A stretch of DNA of 64,000 nucleotides. Source: Microvirga brassicacearum (GTDB lineage: Bacteria; Pseudomonadota; Alphaproteobacteria; Rhizobiales; Beijerinckiaceae). Of this stretch, positions 15,686 through 24,299 are shown in pieces. Numbering within the stretch: position 1 is the stretch's first letter; each line of letters begins with the position of its first letter. The position numbers were made by a program, and so were the translations under genes. A model generated the notes under the pieces. The model was given only the letters and a program-made list of their open reading frames with translations. It had not been told where the DNA came from and made no database searches. The DNA lies in contig NZ_VCMV01000003.1 of the NCBI RefSeq assembly GCF_008757455.1, positions 1-64,000 on the forward strand, given 5' to 3'.

Positions 15686-17545
15686 TTAATCTGTCGCCAA
15701 CGCCTCTTCGGGTCGGATTGGGCTTCCCTCGCTCAGTGTTCGGTCAATCGCCTCATACAGAACATCCGGATCGACAGGCTTGTGCAGCAGGGCGTGTCCG
15801 GTTTCGGTGAGTTTTCGCAATCGTTCGGGCGACGTATCGCCTGTGACAATCAACGCCGGAACGGCATATCCAAGATACTCTGCCAGATCCGCGATCGCGC
15901 TCGTACCCGTTAGGCCGCCGGACAGGCGATAGTCTGCGATGATCAGGTCGACGCGAGGGCGGCCGGCAGCCTTATGGTGTCGGTGAACATCGGCGGCAGT
16001 GGTGCCGGCATAGACTTGGTGCCCCCAGAGGGAGAGGAGTGTCTTCAAGCCCTCGACCAGTTGCGGATCGTCATCGACGATCATGATGCCCGCAGGTCGC
16101 AAGTCGCCCAATGAGCCCTTGGTGGTCGCGGCGGACAGAACAGGACGTTCGATCACAGGAACGCGAATCGAGAAAACCGATCCCCTGCCAGGGATCGACG
16201 CGAGCGTGACGGGGTGTTCGAGCAGGGTCGCCAACCGACGCACGATGGCCAAGCCGAGACCGAGCCCCTGTTCGGCCTCTCCTTCACTCTCGTGAAGCCG
16301 CGTGAACTCGTCGAAGGCCGCGACCTGCCGATCTGCTGGGATGCCGAAGCCGGTGTCGACAACCTGGATCGCGATTTCTTGGCCCCGACGCCGGCAGCCG
16401 ATGAGAACGCCGCCGGCAGGCGTGTATTTCAGGGCGTTGGTGACAAAGTTGTCCAATATGCGCTTGAGCAAGGCCGGGTCGCTGCAGGCCCATTCGCCCG
16501 AATTGACGACGCGCAACCGGATTCCCCGCGCTTCGGCGCGAGGCGTGAATTCATTGCAGAGCTGTGCGAGGAGTTGCGAAAGCGAAACGGGTTGTCTCTC
16601 GACAGAAACAAGTCCGGCCTCGATGCGAGAGATATCGAGAAGCCCATGCAGCAGCCGACCGAGTGCACCAACCGACAACTGAAGGCGACCAGCGATATCA
16701 CGCGCTTCGGCGCCGGACACATCGCCGTTCTTCGCAAGCGCCGCCAACGTCGCGGTGAAAAGCCCGATGGCGTGGATCGGCTGACGAAGATCATGACCGG
16801 CTGCGGCGAGAAAGCGAGTCTTTGCCTGGTCGGCGGCAGTCGCACGGTCGCGCTCGTGCTCCAGTCCCTCGATCAGCGAAAGGTTCTCGAACCGAAGCCG
16901 GACCGTCGTCATCAGAGCGATGTAAGTCTCGCGGCAGTAATAGAGATACACGCCGACGAGGCAGGCCTGGAAAGCCAAATATGTCAGCGCGATGGAATCG
17001 CCTTGCCCGATGCACCGCAGAGCGAAGGGGATCTGCATGGCAAGCAGCAGACCAATATAGGCCGGCGGATAGGCGGACAGCGAGGGAATCGCGCCGCCGG
17101 ACATTCCCGTCAAAACGATGCAGACGAAAGCGATGAAATGCGGCTCCTGCGGAACGAATCCAATCCAACCGATGGCACCCCAAAGCAGGCTCGAAAAAAT
17201 CGAGAGCACCGTGAAGTGCCGCGCCCATGAACCCGCGCGGCTCGCCTTTTCAGAATCGGCAAAATAGCGGTGCGAGAGCAGAATGCGCACTCCCGTCAAC
17301 AGCCAGATCGTTGCAATCCAGAGCAAGAGCCATCGCTCGGCGGCGACTTCCCAAAGGACGTATGCGACCGGAATAGGAATGATGAGATTGGCGAACAGCA
17401 CGGCGCGCGACTGGCGGAACAGAAGATCGACCAGAGCCGCCTTTTCTCGCCTGCCGGCCTTTCCGATTGTGCTATCAGGCTGCCCGGAGAAAAACTCCTC
17501 CTCCACCGCCTGATGGCGATCGCTCTCACCTGTGCCCTTGATCAT
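15686..17545 (-). CDS. Hybrid sensor histidine kinase/response regulator (HDLRQP type)
   Basis: A protein of about 619 residues. Six or seven membrane helices (about residues 45-205) form the sensor, without a recognisable periplasmic domain. A HisKA domain follows with the phospho-accepting His in AAAGHDLRQPIHAIGLF, then HATPase_c with NALKYTP, DTGFGIP and GLGLAIVRRLA. A C-terminal receiver domain completes it (IMIVDDDPQLVEGL, acceptor Asp in LIIADYRLSGG, Lys in LLHKP). Signals pass through the membrane sensor to the kinase and its own receiver. The gene is divergent from a NarL-type regulator, its probable partner, with overlapping start codons (17543-17546). An alternative start at 17587 would lie further inside the partner gene. 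Confidence 0.85.
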   Translation of the reverse strand: MIKGTGESDRHQAVEEEFFSGQPDSTIGKAGRREKAALVDLLFRQSRAVLFANLIIPIPVAYVLWEVAAERWLLLWIATIWLLTGVRILLSHRYFADSEKASRAGSWARHFTVLSIFSSLLWGAIGWIGFVPQEPHFIAFVCIVLTGMSGGAIPSLSAYPPAYIGLLLAMQIPFALRCIGQGDSIALTYLAFQACLVGVYLYYCRETYIALMTTVRLRFENLSLIEGLEHERDRATAADQAKTRFLAAAGHDLRQPIHAIGLFTATLAALAKNGDVSGAEARDIAGRLQLSVGALGRLLHGLLDISRIEAGLVSVERQPVSLSQLLAQLCNEFTPRAEARGIRLRVVNSGEWACSDPALLKRILDNFVTNALKYTPAGGVLIGCRRRGQEIAIQVVDTGFGIPADRQVAAFDEFTRLHESEGEAEQGLGLGLAIVRRLATLLEHPVTLASIPGRGSVFSIRVPVIERPVLSAATTKGSLGDLRPAGIMIVDDDPQLVEGLKTLLSLWGHQVYAGTTAADVHRHHKAAGRPRVDLIIADYRLSGGLTGTSAIADLAEYLGYAVPALIVTGDTSPERLRKLTETGHALLHKPVDPDVLYEAIDRTLSEGSPIRPEEALATD

Positions 17546-18194
17546 GCTCACAACCAGCGTTGTCCTCGCCGACGACCATGCCCTCATCCGCGAAGGACTG
17601 AAACGTCTGATTTCCCTGATCGATGGCTACACGGTCTTGGGCGAAGTTGCGAACGCCGCCAGCCTCGTCGAGGTTCTGAAGCGGCAGCCCGTAGACATCC
17701 TTGTACTCGACCTCGGGATGCCTGGTCTGACGGGCTTGAATTTCATTCGTGAGCTGCGGGACGCTTACCCAGGCTTGCGAATTCTGATTCTCACGGCCAA
17801 TACCGAAGCGCGAACCGTGAGAGCCGCCTTCGATGCCGGAGCAAGCGGCTACCTTGTCAAGAGCGGAGACCTCCAGGAGCTGAAAGCAGCACTCGACGCC
17901 ATGCGTCGCGGCGAAACGTATATCGATAACGCCCTCGGTGCAGCGCTCACCGAGAGTGTCAGTCGCAGCGGAGTCGATTTCGACGCTCTCTCGCCGGTCC
18001 CCCTCACGCCGCGGGAGCGCGAACTGCTCGCCCTCATCGCTCGAGGAGCGGTGACACGCGATATCGCCGAGCGGCTGGGCATCAGCCCGCTCACGGCGCG
18101 CAAACATCGGGAAAACCTGATGCGCAAGCTCGATCTTCACAATGCGGCGGAACTCGCCGCCTATGCGGTGCGGCTGGGGTTGCCGGGTGGCTGA
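17544..18194 (+). CDS. NarL/FixJ-family response regulator
   Basis: A protein of about 216 residues. The receiver domain spans residues about 5-120: VVLADDHALIREGL holds the acidic pocket, DILVLDLGMPG the phospho-acceptor Asp, ILTAN the Thr, and YLVKSGD the Lys. A LuxR-type helix-turn-helix follows (LTPRERELLALIARGAVTRDIAERLGISPLTARKHRENLMRKL). All phosphorylation residues are present, so it is a normal partner for the divergent hybrid kinase. ATG 17544 (or GTG 17532) overlaps the kinase start codon on the other strand, so each gene's promoter should lie inside the other. Target genes are unknown; the neighbouring autotransporter or FGE gene are candidates. Confidence 0.88.
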   Translation: MLTTSVVLADDHALIREGLKRLISLIDGYTVLGEVANAASLVEVLKRQPVDILVLDLGMPGLTGLNFIRELRDAYPGLRILILTANTEARTVRAAFDAGASGYLVKSGDLQELKAALDAMRRGETYIDNALGAALTESVSRSGVDFDALSPVPLTPRERELLALIARGAVTRDIAERLGISPLTARKHRENLMRKLDLHNAAELAAYAVRLGLPGG

Positions 18195-18306
18195 TGGTCG
18201 GCCGTTCGGCCGCCGCTAAGGCACGCCGAGCGACGGTCGATCCTGCGGGCGGATGAATCGATCTTGCGCAATCGGGATTGTCAGCTCCAGGTTCCGATCG
18301 CACGCT

Positions 18307-19263
18307 TTATGCGCGTCGGACGCAGCGAAAGCCGATATGGCTGGTCGACGTGTCGACGGGGTGCGGATGGCGCGCGGCGGGGCGATAGCGACGGCAATAA
18401 TTCGGGGCGCACAGAAACGACCCGCCCTTCACGACCTTGCGCGGGATCCTGATCTCGGGCTGACGGGAATCGTAACTTTGATCCTCGGGCCCGCCGCGCG
18501 GGTTCATCGGGATGCAGCAGCTCTTCGGCGCGTCTTCGACATGCTTGGGAGCATACCAATCGTCGGTCCATTCCCAGACGTTTCCGACCATATCGGACAA
18601 GCCGTATCCGTTGGCGGGGAACGAGCCCACCGGAGAGGTGCGCTCATAGCCGTCAAGCCGCGTGTTCTCGAACGGAAACTGTCCCTGCCATGTATTGGCC
18701 ATCTGCCGGCCGTCGGGCGCGAAGGCGTCACCCCAGGCGAACTCGGTGCCATCCGTGCCGCCTCGGGCGGCAAATTCCCACTCGGCCTCGGTTGGAAGTT
18801 CCTTACCGGCCCATCGCGCGTAGGCGAGGGCATCGGTGTAACTGACATGGACGACCGGATGGTCCTCCAAGCCCGTCAGCTTGCTGTTCGGGCCGAAGGG
18901 ACGCTTCCAACTGACCCCGAAGGCGAAGGTCCACCACTGGCTCCAATCGCGAAGGTCCACCGGGTGGTCCGGCGGAACAAACAGCATCGACCCTGCCTTC
19001 AGCATTTCGCGGCGGGCGCCGGGATAGTCCCTGGCATCGGGGATTTTCTCCGCCGTCGTGACATGGCCCGTCGCCTGAACGAAAGCCTTGAACTGGCGAT
19101 TGGTGACAGGCGTCGCGTCGATCCAGAACCCATCCACGGTCACCCGATGGACGGGCGCTTCCTCCGGATAGTGATCGTCGGAACCCATGGCGAACGTCCC
19201 CGCAGGTATCCAGGTCATGCCATCGTTTTCCGACGATTTGTGAGTGACGGTGGAATGTCTCAT
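18307..19263 (-). CDS. Formylglycine-generating enzyme (aerobic sulfatase activator)
   Basis: A 318-residue protein of the FGE-sulfatase family. MTWIPAGTFAMGSDDHYPEEAPVHRV opens the domain. ATPVTNRQFKAFVQATGH and PVVHVSYTDALAYARWAGKELPTEAEWEFAARGG form the core, and GYGLSDMVGNVWEWTDDW and KVVKGGSFLCAPNYCRRYRPAAR the active site. Cys285 and Cys290 keep the C-x4-C spacing of the copper-binding catalytic pair in true FGEs, unlike the many family members that lost them. It oxidises the sulfatase active-site Cys to formylglycine, using oxygen. Arylsulfatase sequence is present at the left edge of the window. Its ATG overlaps the stop of a MoxR relic. Confidence 0.9.
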   Translation of the reverse strand: MRHSTVTHKSSENDGMTWIPAGTFAMGSDDHYPEEAPVHRVTVDGFWIDATPVTNRQFKAFVQATGHVTTAEKIPDARDYPGARREMLKAGSMLFVPPDHPVDLRDWSQWWTFAFGVSWKRPFGPNSKLTGLEDHPVVHVSYTDALAYARWAGKELPTEAEWEFAARGGTDGTEFAWGDAFAPDGRQMANTWQGQFPFENTRLDGYERTSPVGSFPANGYGLSDMVGNVWEWTDDWYAPKHVEDAPKSCCIPMNPRGGPEDQSYDSRQPEIRIPRKVVKGGSFLCAPNYCRRYRPAARHPHPVDTSTSHIGFRCVRRA

Positions 19264-19364
19264 GAGAGTGACCCCTCGAGCAGGACGTTGCCATTGGCCA
19301 GGAGCGCGATGATCGGCTGGTTTATGCGGGCTTGCAGATCGAGGATGGTTTCACGTGCAGACAT
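19260..19364 (-). pseudogene. Short MoxR-type AAA ATPase relic
   Basis: This 34-residue frame reads ETILDLQARINQPI followed by IALLANGNVLLEG and then SLS and a stop. MoxR ATPases start this way, but between the two blocks they carry about ten residues including the GQExxVERLL helix, and after LLEG they continue into the Walker A loop (VPGLAKT). Both are missing here, as is everything downstream. The stop overlaps the ATG of the FGE gene. I infer an internal deletion and truncation; whether it is still translated as a leader for the FGE gene is open. Confidence 0.5.
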
Positions 19365-19572
19365 GCGGTGTTCTCTACTCTCGTCTGTTCGGCCGCAAAC
19401 GATGATGACGGTCGACCCTCTCGTGCAGGCAGACGTTCAGGATATCCTGAGCGGCGCGGCGATTCGTATCCTGGCAGCAAGACTGATGAATGAGGACGAG
19501 GATGCAAGTCACATGTTCCGCAAAAAGAGGTAGGACGCCCAGTCGGCACGGCTCCGAACGGGACGGCAGCAC

Positions 19573-19875
19573 TTACGATGATCCGGGCGGCGCGAAGAAG
19601 CAGATGATGGCCTTGGTCGTCGGTTCCTCGCACAGGTGAAATTTTTTGTCTGGTGATTGTTTGGCAGATCCACGCGAGGCAAGTCGGCCATCCCACAAGC
19701 GCCAACCGTCGGGTCCCTCCAGGGCCGTCTCGCCCTTTTCTTCCGAAAGCGCCCGACAATCCTTGTCGCTGCAACACCATGCGGGATACCAGTCATGCGC
19801 GCTGAGCGCCGATGAGCTCAGAACCCAAGCAGCCGCTGAGATCGCCAGAGCCATGCGGGATCGGGGACTTGGCAT
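19573..19875 (-). CDS. Small exported Cys-rich hypothetical protein (HDWYPAWCCS type)
   Basis: A 100-residue protein starting MPSPRSRMALAISAAAW. A signal peptide ends near SSALSA, followed by a compact domain HDWYPAWCCSDKDCRAL, a strand-rich middle (GWRLWDGRLASR) and a C-terminal KFHLCEEP...AIICFFAPPGSS. The four or five cysteines are likely paired in the periplasm. Proteins with the H-x-W-Y-x-x-x-C-C-S-x-x-D-C motif are frequent in Rhizobiales and have no assigned function. The upstream in-frame extension to 20235 is Arg-rich and overlaps another gene, so I reject it. Confidence 0.65.
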   Translation of the reverse strand: MPSPRSRMALAISAAAWVLSSSALSAHDWYPAWCCSDKDCRALSEEKGETALEGPDGWRLWDGRLASRGSAKQSPDKKFHLCEEPTTKAIICFFAPPGSS

Positions 19876-19909
19876 CAGGCCGATCCCGTCGAGTATTCGC
19901 GCACGTCCA

Positions 19910-20116
19910 TCAAAGCGTCGAACCTTTGCGTGCCTTCTCCTCTCGAATGATCTCCTCCAGCAGTTGATGTGCAAGGAGTTGGTGCGAGATCTTCGGAGAT
20001 ATCTCGGCGGCTTTCGTGCCGTAGGTCGTGGTGACCGTAAGAACTTTCCTGTCAACCACAAAAGTCCCCGAATACGTTCTCCCGTCCAGCTTGATGTGTA
20101 TCGCGTGGCCTGCCAT
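19910..20116 (-). CDS. Small hypothetical protein
   Basis: A 68-residue protein, MAGHAIHIKLDGRTYSGTFV, with a beta-rich first half (VDRKVLTVTTTYGTKAAEI) and a helical charged second half (LLAHQLLEEIIREEKARKG). It resembles short conserved proteins of rhizobia that have no name. A GGAGGGCTTCCCG stretch precedes the ATG. It lies 34 bases before the small exported protein on the same strand and may be transcribed with it. No membrane segment or catalytic motif is visible. Confidence 0.6.
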   Translation of the reverse strand: MAGHAIHIKLDGRTYSGTFVVDRKVLTVTTTYGTKAAEISPKISHQLLAHQLLEEIIREEKARKGSTL

Positions 20117-20224
20117 CGGGAAGCCCTCCTTGGCTGCGGCGGGATGGTGCCGGCCGCCTGATCCCGTTCCTCCGTCGTCATGAGAATACAGCCTCGCAGG
20201 CCGAAAGGTCTACGAGTCCGTCTC

Positions 20225-20917
20225 TCAAGCCGCATCGAGCAAGCGATAGCCGATGCCCGGCTCCGTCAGGATGAAGCGCGGATCGGCGGGTTTCGGTTCG
20301 ATCTTCTGCCTGAGTTGACCGATATAGACGCGCAGATATTGCGTGTCGTGCTCGTGGGCTGGTCCCCAGACGGCGGTCAGGATCTGCTTGTGGGTCACCA
20401 CGCGGCCGGAATGGCGCGCCAGGAAGGCGAGAAGCTCGAATTCCTTCGGGCTCAGGCTCACCTCGGTGCCCTCCCAGGTCACCCGGCGGCGCGCAACATC
20501 GATCACCAGGCCATCGATGTTGACGACCGGCGTCTCGCCCTTGCGCTGCATGCGATGGCGCAAGGCGGTTCGCAGGCGGGCCATCAACTCGCCCATGCCA
20601 AAGGGTTTGTTGACGAAGTCGTCGGCGCCGAAGTCGAGGGCCGCGATCTTCTCGGCCTCCCGATCCCGCGCCGACAGCACAATGATCGGCACGTCCGACC
20701 ACTGCCGAACGCGGGCGATCACGTCCTTGCCGTCCATGTCGGGCAGGCCGAGATCCAGCACGACCACATCGGGCGCATCGGCCGCAATGCGCTTCAACCC
20801 CTCTGCGGCGGTACCCGCGCTCAGGACTTCGTAGTCGTTTACCTCAAGCGCCGGCTTGAGAAAGCGATGGATCGCGTGTTCGTCGTCAACCACAAGGACG
20901 CGGGTTGCGCGAGTCAT
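20225..20917 (-). CDS. kdpE: KdpE, response regulator of potassium-uptake operon
   Basis: A 230-residue OmpR/PhoB-class regulator. The receiver domain has RVLVVDDEHAIHRFLKPAL, the acceptor Asp in DVVVLDLGLPDMDG, VLSARD, and DDFVNKPFGMGEL. The winged helix is VSLSPKEFELLAFLARHSGRVVTHKQILTAVWG then YLRVYIGQLRQKIE. It is activated by phosphate from KdpD and switches on kdpFABC in K+ limitation or osmotic stress. Its ATG overlaps the kdpD stop (20914-20917), so the two are translationally coupled. It is the last gene of the kdp operon. A direct TTTAT repeat upstream of the operon is a candidate binding site. Confidence 0.95.
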   Translation of the reverse strand: MTRATRVLVVDDEHAIHRFLKPALEVNDYEVLSAGTAAEGLKRIAADAPDVVVLDLGLPDMDGKDVIARVRQWSDVPIIVLSARDREAEKIAALDFGADDFVNKPFGMGELMARLRTALRHRMQRKGETPVVNIDGLVIDVARRRVTWEGTEVSLSPKEFELLAFLARHSGRVVTHKQILTAVWGPAHEHDTQYLRVYIGQLRQKIEPKPADPRFILTEPGIGYRLLDAA

Positions 20918-23637
20918 GAAATTTTCTCCCGAAGGGGCAATCGTATCACGATGCGGGTCCCGTGGCCGTCCGCCGCGGGGCTTCCCGCCGGGGGGCTTTC
21001 CGCCGTGATCGATCCCCCATGTGCATCGACGATGCCCTTCGCAATGGCAAGGCCGAGGCCCGCGCCTTCACCGCCGTCGCCGCCCGGCCCGCGACCCCGT
21101 GCGAACTTCTCAAAGACCGTTGCAAGCATGTCCGGCGCGATGCCCGGTCCATCGTCCATGACGGAAAGCAAAACTTCATCGTCATCACAGCTGGCCTCGA
21201 GCGTGATTCGGGCGTTGGATCCCGCGTAGCGAACGGCATTGCCGACGATGTTCGTCAAAGCTTGATCGAGCAACGATGGATCGACCGGAACAAACGGCAT
21301 TCCGGGCGCGACGATGGTTTCAAATGTCTGCGCGGCACCCCTGCGCTTGGCGAGTGCCACCACTCGGTCAAATGCCTCGCTCAGGTCTACCCAATCCGGC
21401 CGCATCTCAAGCGCGCCCGCTTCAACCCGGGTCATCGCGAGCAGATTGCGGACCATATTGTCCAGTTGCTCGGCTTCGTCCTTCACCTGGCCAAGAAGGT
21501 CTTGACGTGACGCATCGGACAACTTCGAACCAAAATAGATCAGGCTCGTCGCCGCTCCCAAGATGGACGCCAGAGGCGTGCGAAAATCATGACTGATGGA
21601 AGCCAGGAATGTATTGCGCACCCGTTCGGTGTCGGTTGCGGTCTTCGCAGCGGCGATCTCGCGCGCAAGCCGGGAACGCTCGAGCGCGGTCGCCGTCAGC
21701 TCGGCCAATGTTTCGAACAAGGTCCGGACTTCGGAATCCAACTTCGTGCCATCTCCGGCATGACTCGCGAATCGATCGGCAATGCCGATGACGCCCACGC
21801 ATCCGTGAGAAGCCCGAAGGGGGAAAAAGTACCAGGGCACATTTGGGAGCGTGCCCGTTCCCAGGCCTGCCGGTTCGTCCCGCTCGAACGCCCAGCGTGC
21901 GGCCGTCATGGAAGCGGTGTCGAGTTCATCCTCGGGCGGCCAGGCCGCAGCGACGGCCAGATCGTCATCCCGTGGCAAGAGAAGGATGGCCGGAGCGCCA
22001 AGCGACCTCTGGACTTCGGCAACCGCGCCCTCCGCCACCATCTGAGGCTCGGCAAGACTCGAAAGGTGACGGGCGAACTCGAACAGCCGCCTGGTCGCCT
22101 GAGCACGGGTGACAGCGATTTGGGCCTGCTCCCGGATGCGCCCCGCAATCGCCGAGAAAAGCACGGCAAATCCAAGAAAGATGAAAAGCGCAAGAAGCTC
22201 ATGCGGCCGCGCGACGGTCAGGGTGTAGAACGGCTCGATGAAAAAGAAATTGTAACCGAGGAAGGCCAGAAAGGAGGTGAAGACCGCAGGCCAGATCCCA
22301 AAGCGGACCGCCGCGAAAAGGACGGCCAGAAGAAAGATCATGGAGACGTTCGGCAACGACACGAGCGCCGTCATGAGGCGTCCGACCGCGATCGCGCATA
22401 CGACACCGGCCGCCGACCACAGAAAGTGCAGAGGGTGCAGGCCACGCTGCCGAAGAGAGGAGGGCAGAACCAATCGGAGCCGCGAGGGCGAACGTTTGGG
22501 CTCAGGGACGGTCACCACATGGATGGCGATATCCTCGGCGCACCGAACAAGCTGATGCGGCAGAGAACGCCCGAGCGCCTCCGCCAACCATCCACCGCGG
22601 GATCGCCCGACCACGATCTGCGTGATGTTCTCGAATTTGGCATAGCGCAGGAGTTCTTGCACCAGATCTGATCCAAGCAAGGTCTTGACCTCGTCGGCAC
22701 CGAGACTCTCCGCAAGCCGCAGGTGCTCTTCCACCTTCCGGCGTTCCGCGTCGCGGAGTTGCTTGAACGGGCGCTCCACCGTCACCGCCAGCCATGGGGC
22801 TCCAATCGATTCGGCCAAGCGCTTCGCGTGACGCACCACCATCGGCGAGGTGTCATCCGGACCGATGCAGACAAGGATGCGTTCGCCCGCCGCCCATGGT
22901 CCCTCGACGCCGCCGCTCTGCATGCGCTCAAGGAGATCGCTGTCGATGCGCGAGGCGGCACGGCGCAGCGCAAGTTCGCGTAAGGCGACGAGGTTGTTCG
23001 GGCGGAAGAAATTGTCGACGGCTCGTGCAGCCGTATCTTGAACGTAGACCTTTCCTTCGGCCAGGCGCTTGAGAAGTTCGTCGGGAGGCAGATCGACCAG
23101 GACAAGTTCGTCGGCCTTGTCGAACACCGTGTCGGGTACAGTCTCGCGCACGCGAACCCTCGAGATACGCTGAACGACATCGTTGAGGCTCTCGAGGTGC
23201 TGGATGTTGAGTGTGGTCCACACATCAATTCCGGCCGACAGCAATTCTTCGATGTCCTGCCACCGCTTCGGATGGCGGCTCCCCGGCGGATTCGAATGCG
23301 CGTATTCGTCGACGATGATCAATCGCGGATGCCGCTTGAGGGCGGCATCGATATCGAATTCCTGAATCATTTTGCCCCGGTGGAGGACCGGGAGACGGGG
23401 CAGGATCTCGAAACCCTGGAGAAGCTCGTCTGTTTCCCGGCGCCCATGGGTTTCCACCAAGCCGACGACCACACCGGGGCCGTCTTCCTGCGCCGTTTTG
23501 CCCGCCAGCAGCATGGCGTATGTCTTTCCAACGCCGGGCGCCGCCCCAAGAAAAATCTTGAGACGGCCGCGTCCTTCCCGATTGGCCAGGGCGAGAAGGG
23601 CATCCGGAGATGCGCGCGGGACGTTGGGCAGGGCCAT
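20914..23637 (-). CDS. kdpD: KdpD, potassium/turgor sensor histidine kinase
   Basis: A 907-residue protein with the complete KdpD plan. The N-terminal KdpD domain has a Walker A-like GAAPGVGKT (31-39) and DEYAHSNPPGSRHPKRWQD. A universal-stress-protein domain follows (RILVCIGPDDTSP, VVGRSRGGW). Four DUF4118 membrane helices span about residues 400-500 and a GAF domain about 525-660. HisKA comes next (SISHDFRTPLASILGAATSL) and then HATPase with NIVGNAVRYAG, DDGPGIAP and GLGLAIAKGIVDAHGG. It senses low K+/ionic conditions and phosphorylates KdpE. It is placed after kdpC with a 48-base gap, within the same transcription unit. Confidence 0.97.
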   Translation of the reverse strand: MALPNVPRASPDALLALANREGRGRLKIFLGAAPGVGKTYAMLLAGKTAQEDGPGVVVGLVETHGRRETDELLQGFEILPRLPVLHRGKMIQEFDIDAALKRHPRLIIVDEYAHSNPPGSRHPKRWQDIEELLSAGIDVWTTLNIQHLESLNDVVQRISRVRVRETVPDTVFDKADELVLVDLPPDELLKRLAEGKVYVQDTAARAVDNFFRPNNLVALRELALRRAASRIDSDLLERMQSGGVEGPWAAGERILVCIGPDDTSPMVVRHAKRLAESIGAPWLAVTVERPFKQLRDAERRKVEEHLRLAESLGADEVKTLLGSDLVQELLRYAKFENITQIVVGRSRGGWLAEALGRSLPHQLVRCAEDIAIHVVTVPEPKRSPSRLRLVLPSSLRQRGLHPLHFLWSAAGVVCAIAVGRLMTALVSLPNVSMIFLLAVLFAAVRFGIWPAVFTSFLAFLGYNFFFIEPFYTLTVARPHELLALFIFLGFAVLFSAIAGRIREQAQIAVTRAQATRRLFEFARHLSSLAEPQMVAEGAVAEVQRSLGAPAILLLPRDDDLAVAAAWPPEDELDTASMTAARWAFERDEPAGLGTGTLPNVPWYFFPLRASHGCVGVIGIADRFASHAGDGTKLDSEVRTLFETLAELTATALERSRLAREIAAAKTATDTERVRNTFLASISHDFRTPLASILGAATSLIYFGSKLSDASRQDLLGQVKDEAEQLDNMVRNLLAMTRVEAGALEMRPDWVDLSEAFDRVVALAKRRGAAQTFETIVAPGMPFVPVDPSLLDQALTNIVGNAVRYAGSNARITLEASCDDDEVLLSVMDDGPGIAPDMLATVFEKFARGRGPGGDGGEGAGLGLAIAKGIVDAHGGSITAESPPAGSPAADGHGTRIVIRLPLREKIS

Positions 23638-23685
23638 GAGGCTTGAGTCTCCTTCCCGTTAGATTAGAGCCTCGTGCGCGCGTCG

Positions 23686-24288
23686 TTAAGGTCCTGTTGC
23701 GTCGAGCGCCCGATTGACCCGAAGCACATTCACACGTGGTTGCCCGAAGACCCCGAAGGTTCGCTCCTCCGTCGAAGCGTCGATCAACTGCCTGACTCGC
23801 GGTTCAGCAAGGCCCCGGGCGGCGGCGATGCGCCCAGCCTGCGCCATTGCGAAGGCCGGCGAGATATGAGGATCGAGGCCGCTGCCCGACGTGGTGAGGG
23901 CATCGCCCGGGATGGGCGCGCCCATTGCGGAACTGTTCCAAGCTTGCGCGGAGGCGGTCAGGCGGTCCGCGAGCTTCCGTGAGGTGGGTCCCAGGTTAGA
24001 GCCGGAGGAGGCGGCTGCGTTGTAGGGCGCATCGACACTCCTCGATTGATCCGCCGGATCGGCAGCGCTTGTGGCCGAGGGCCGTGCCCAGAGATAGCGG
24101 CCGGATGTGAAGCGTTGTCCAATCAGATCGGAGCCCGCGATAAGACCATCCTGTTGCGTGATGAGGCTTCCATTGGCCTGCGCGGAAAGGAAGGCCTGTC
24201 CCAGCCCGGTGACGGCGAGCGGATAGGCAAGCCCTGTCAGGACGGTGAAGAGCAAGAGAAGAACGAAAGCGGGGCGAAGATAAGACAT
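23686..24288 (-). CDS. kdpC: KdpC, potassium-transporting ATPase subunit C
   Basis: A 200-residue protein: MSYLRPAFVLLLLFTVLTGLAYPL is the single N-terminal membrane helix. QFG-type surface features follow, with GSLITQQDGLIAGSDLIGQRF, FTSGRYLWARPSATS, GSNLGPTSRKLADR and the conserved SGSGLDPHISPAFAMAQAGRIA, ending in RVNVLRVNRALD. KdpC stabilises the KdpFABC complex and helps ATP binding. ATG 24288 is chosen because AAGGAGG lies seven bases upstream and the helix starts right after it; the frame itself extends to 24309. It follows kdpB after 11 bases. Confidence 0.95.
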   Translation of the reverse strand: MSYLRPAFVLLLLFTVLTGLAYPLAVTGLGQAFLSAQANGSLITQQDGLIAGSDLIGQRFTSGRYLWARPSATSAADPADQSRSVDAPYNAAASSGSNLGPTSRKLADRLTASAQAWNSSAMGAPIPGDALTTSGSGLDPHISPAFAMAQAGRIAAARGLAEPRVRQLIDASTEERTFGVFGQPRVNVLRVNRALDATGP

Positions 24289-24299
24289 GTCGGCCTCCT

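Noticed and set aside
19402-19533. 43-codon plus-strand frame ending FRKKR
   Set aside because: It reads smoothly but has no ribosome site, no neighbours on its strand and no recognisable family. Left out as unsupported.
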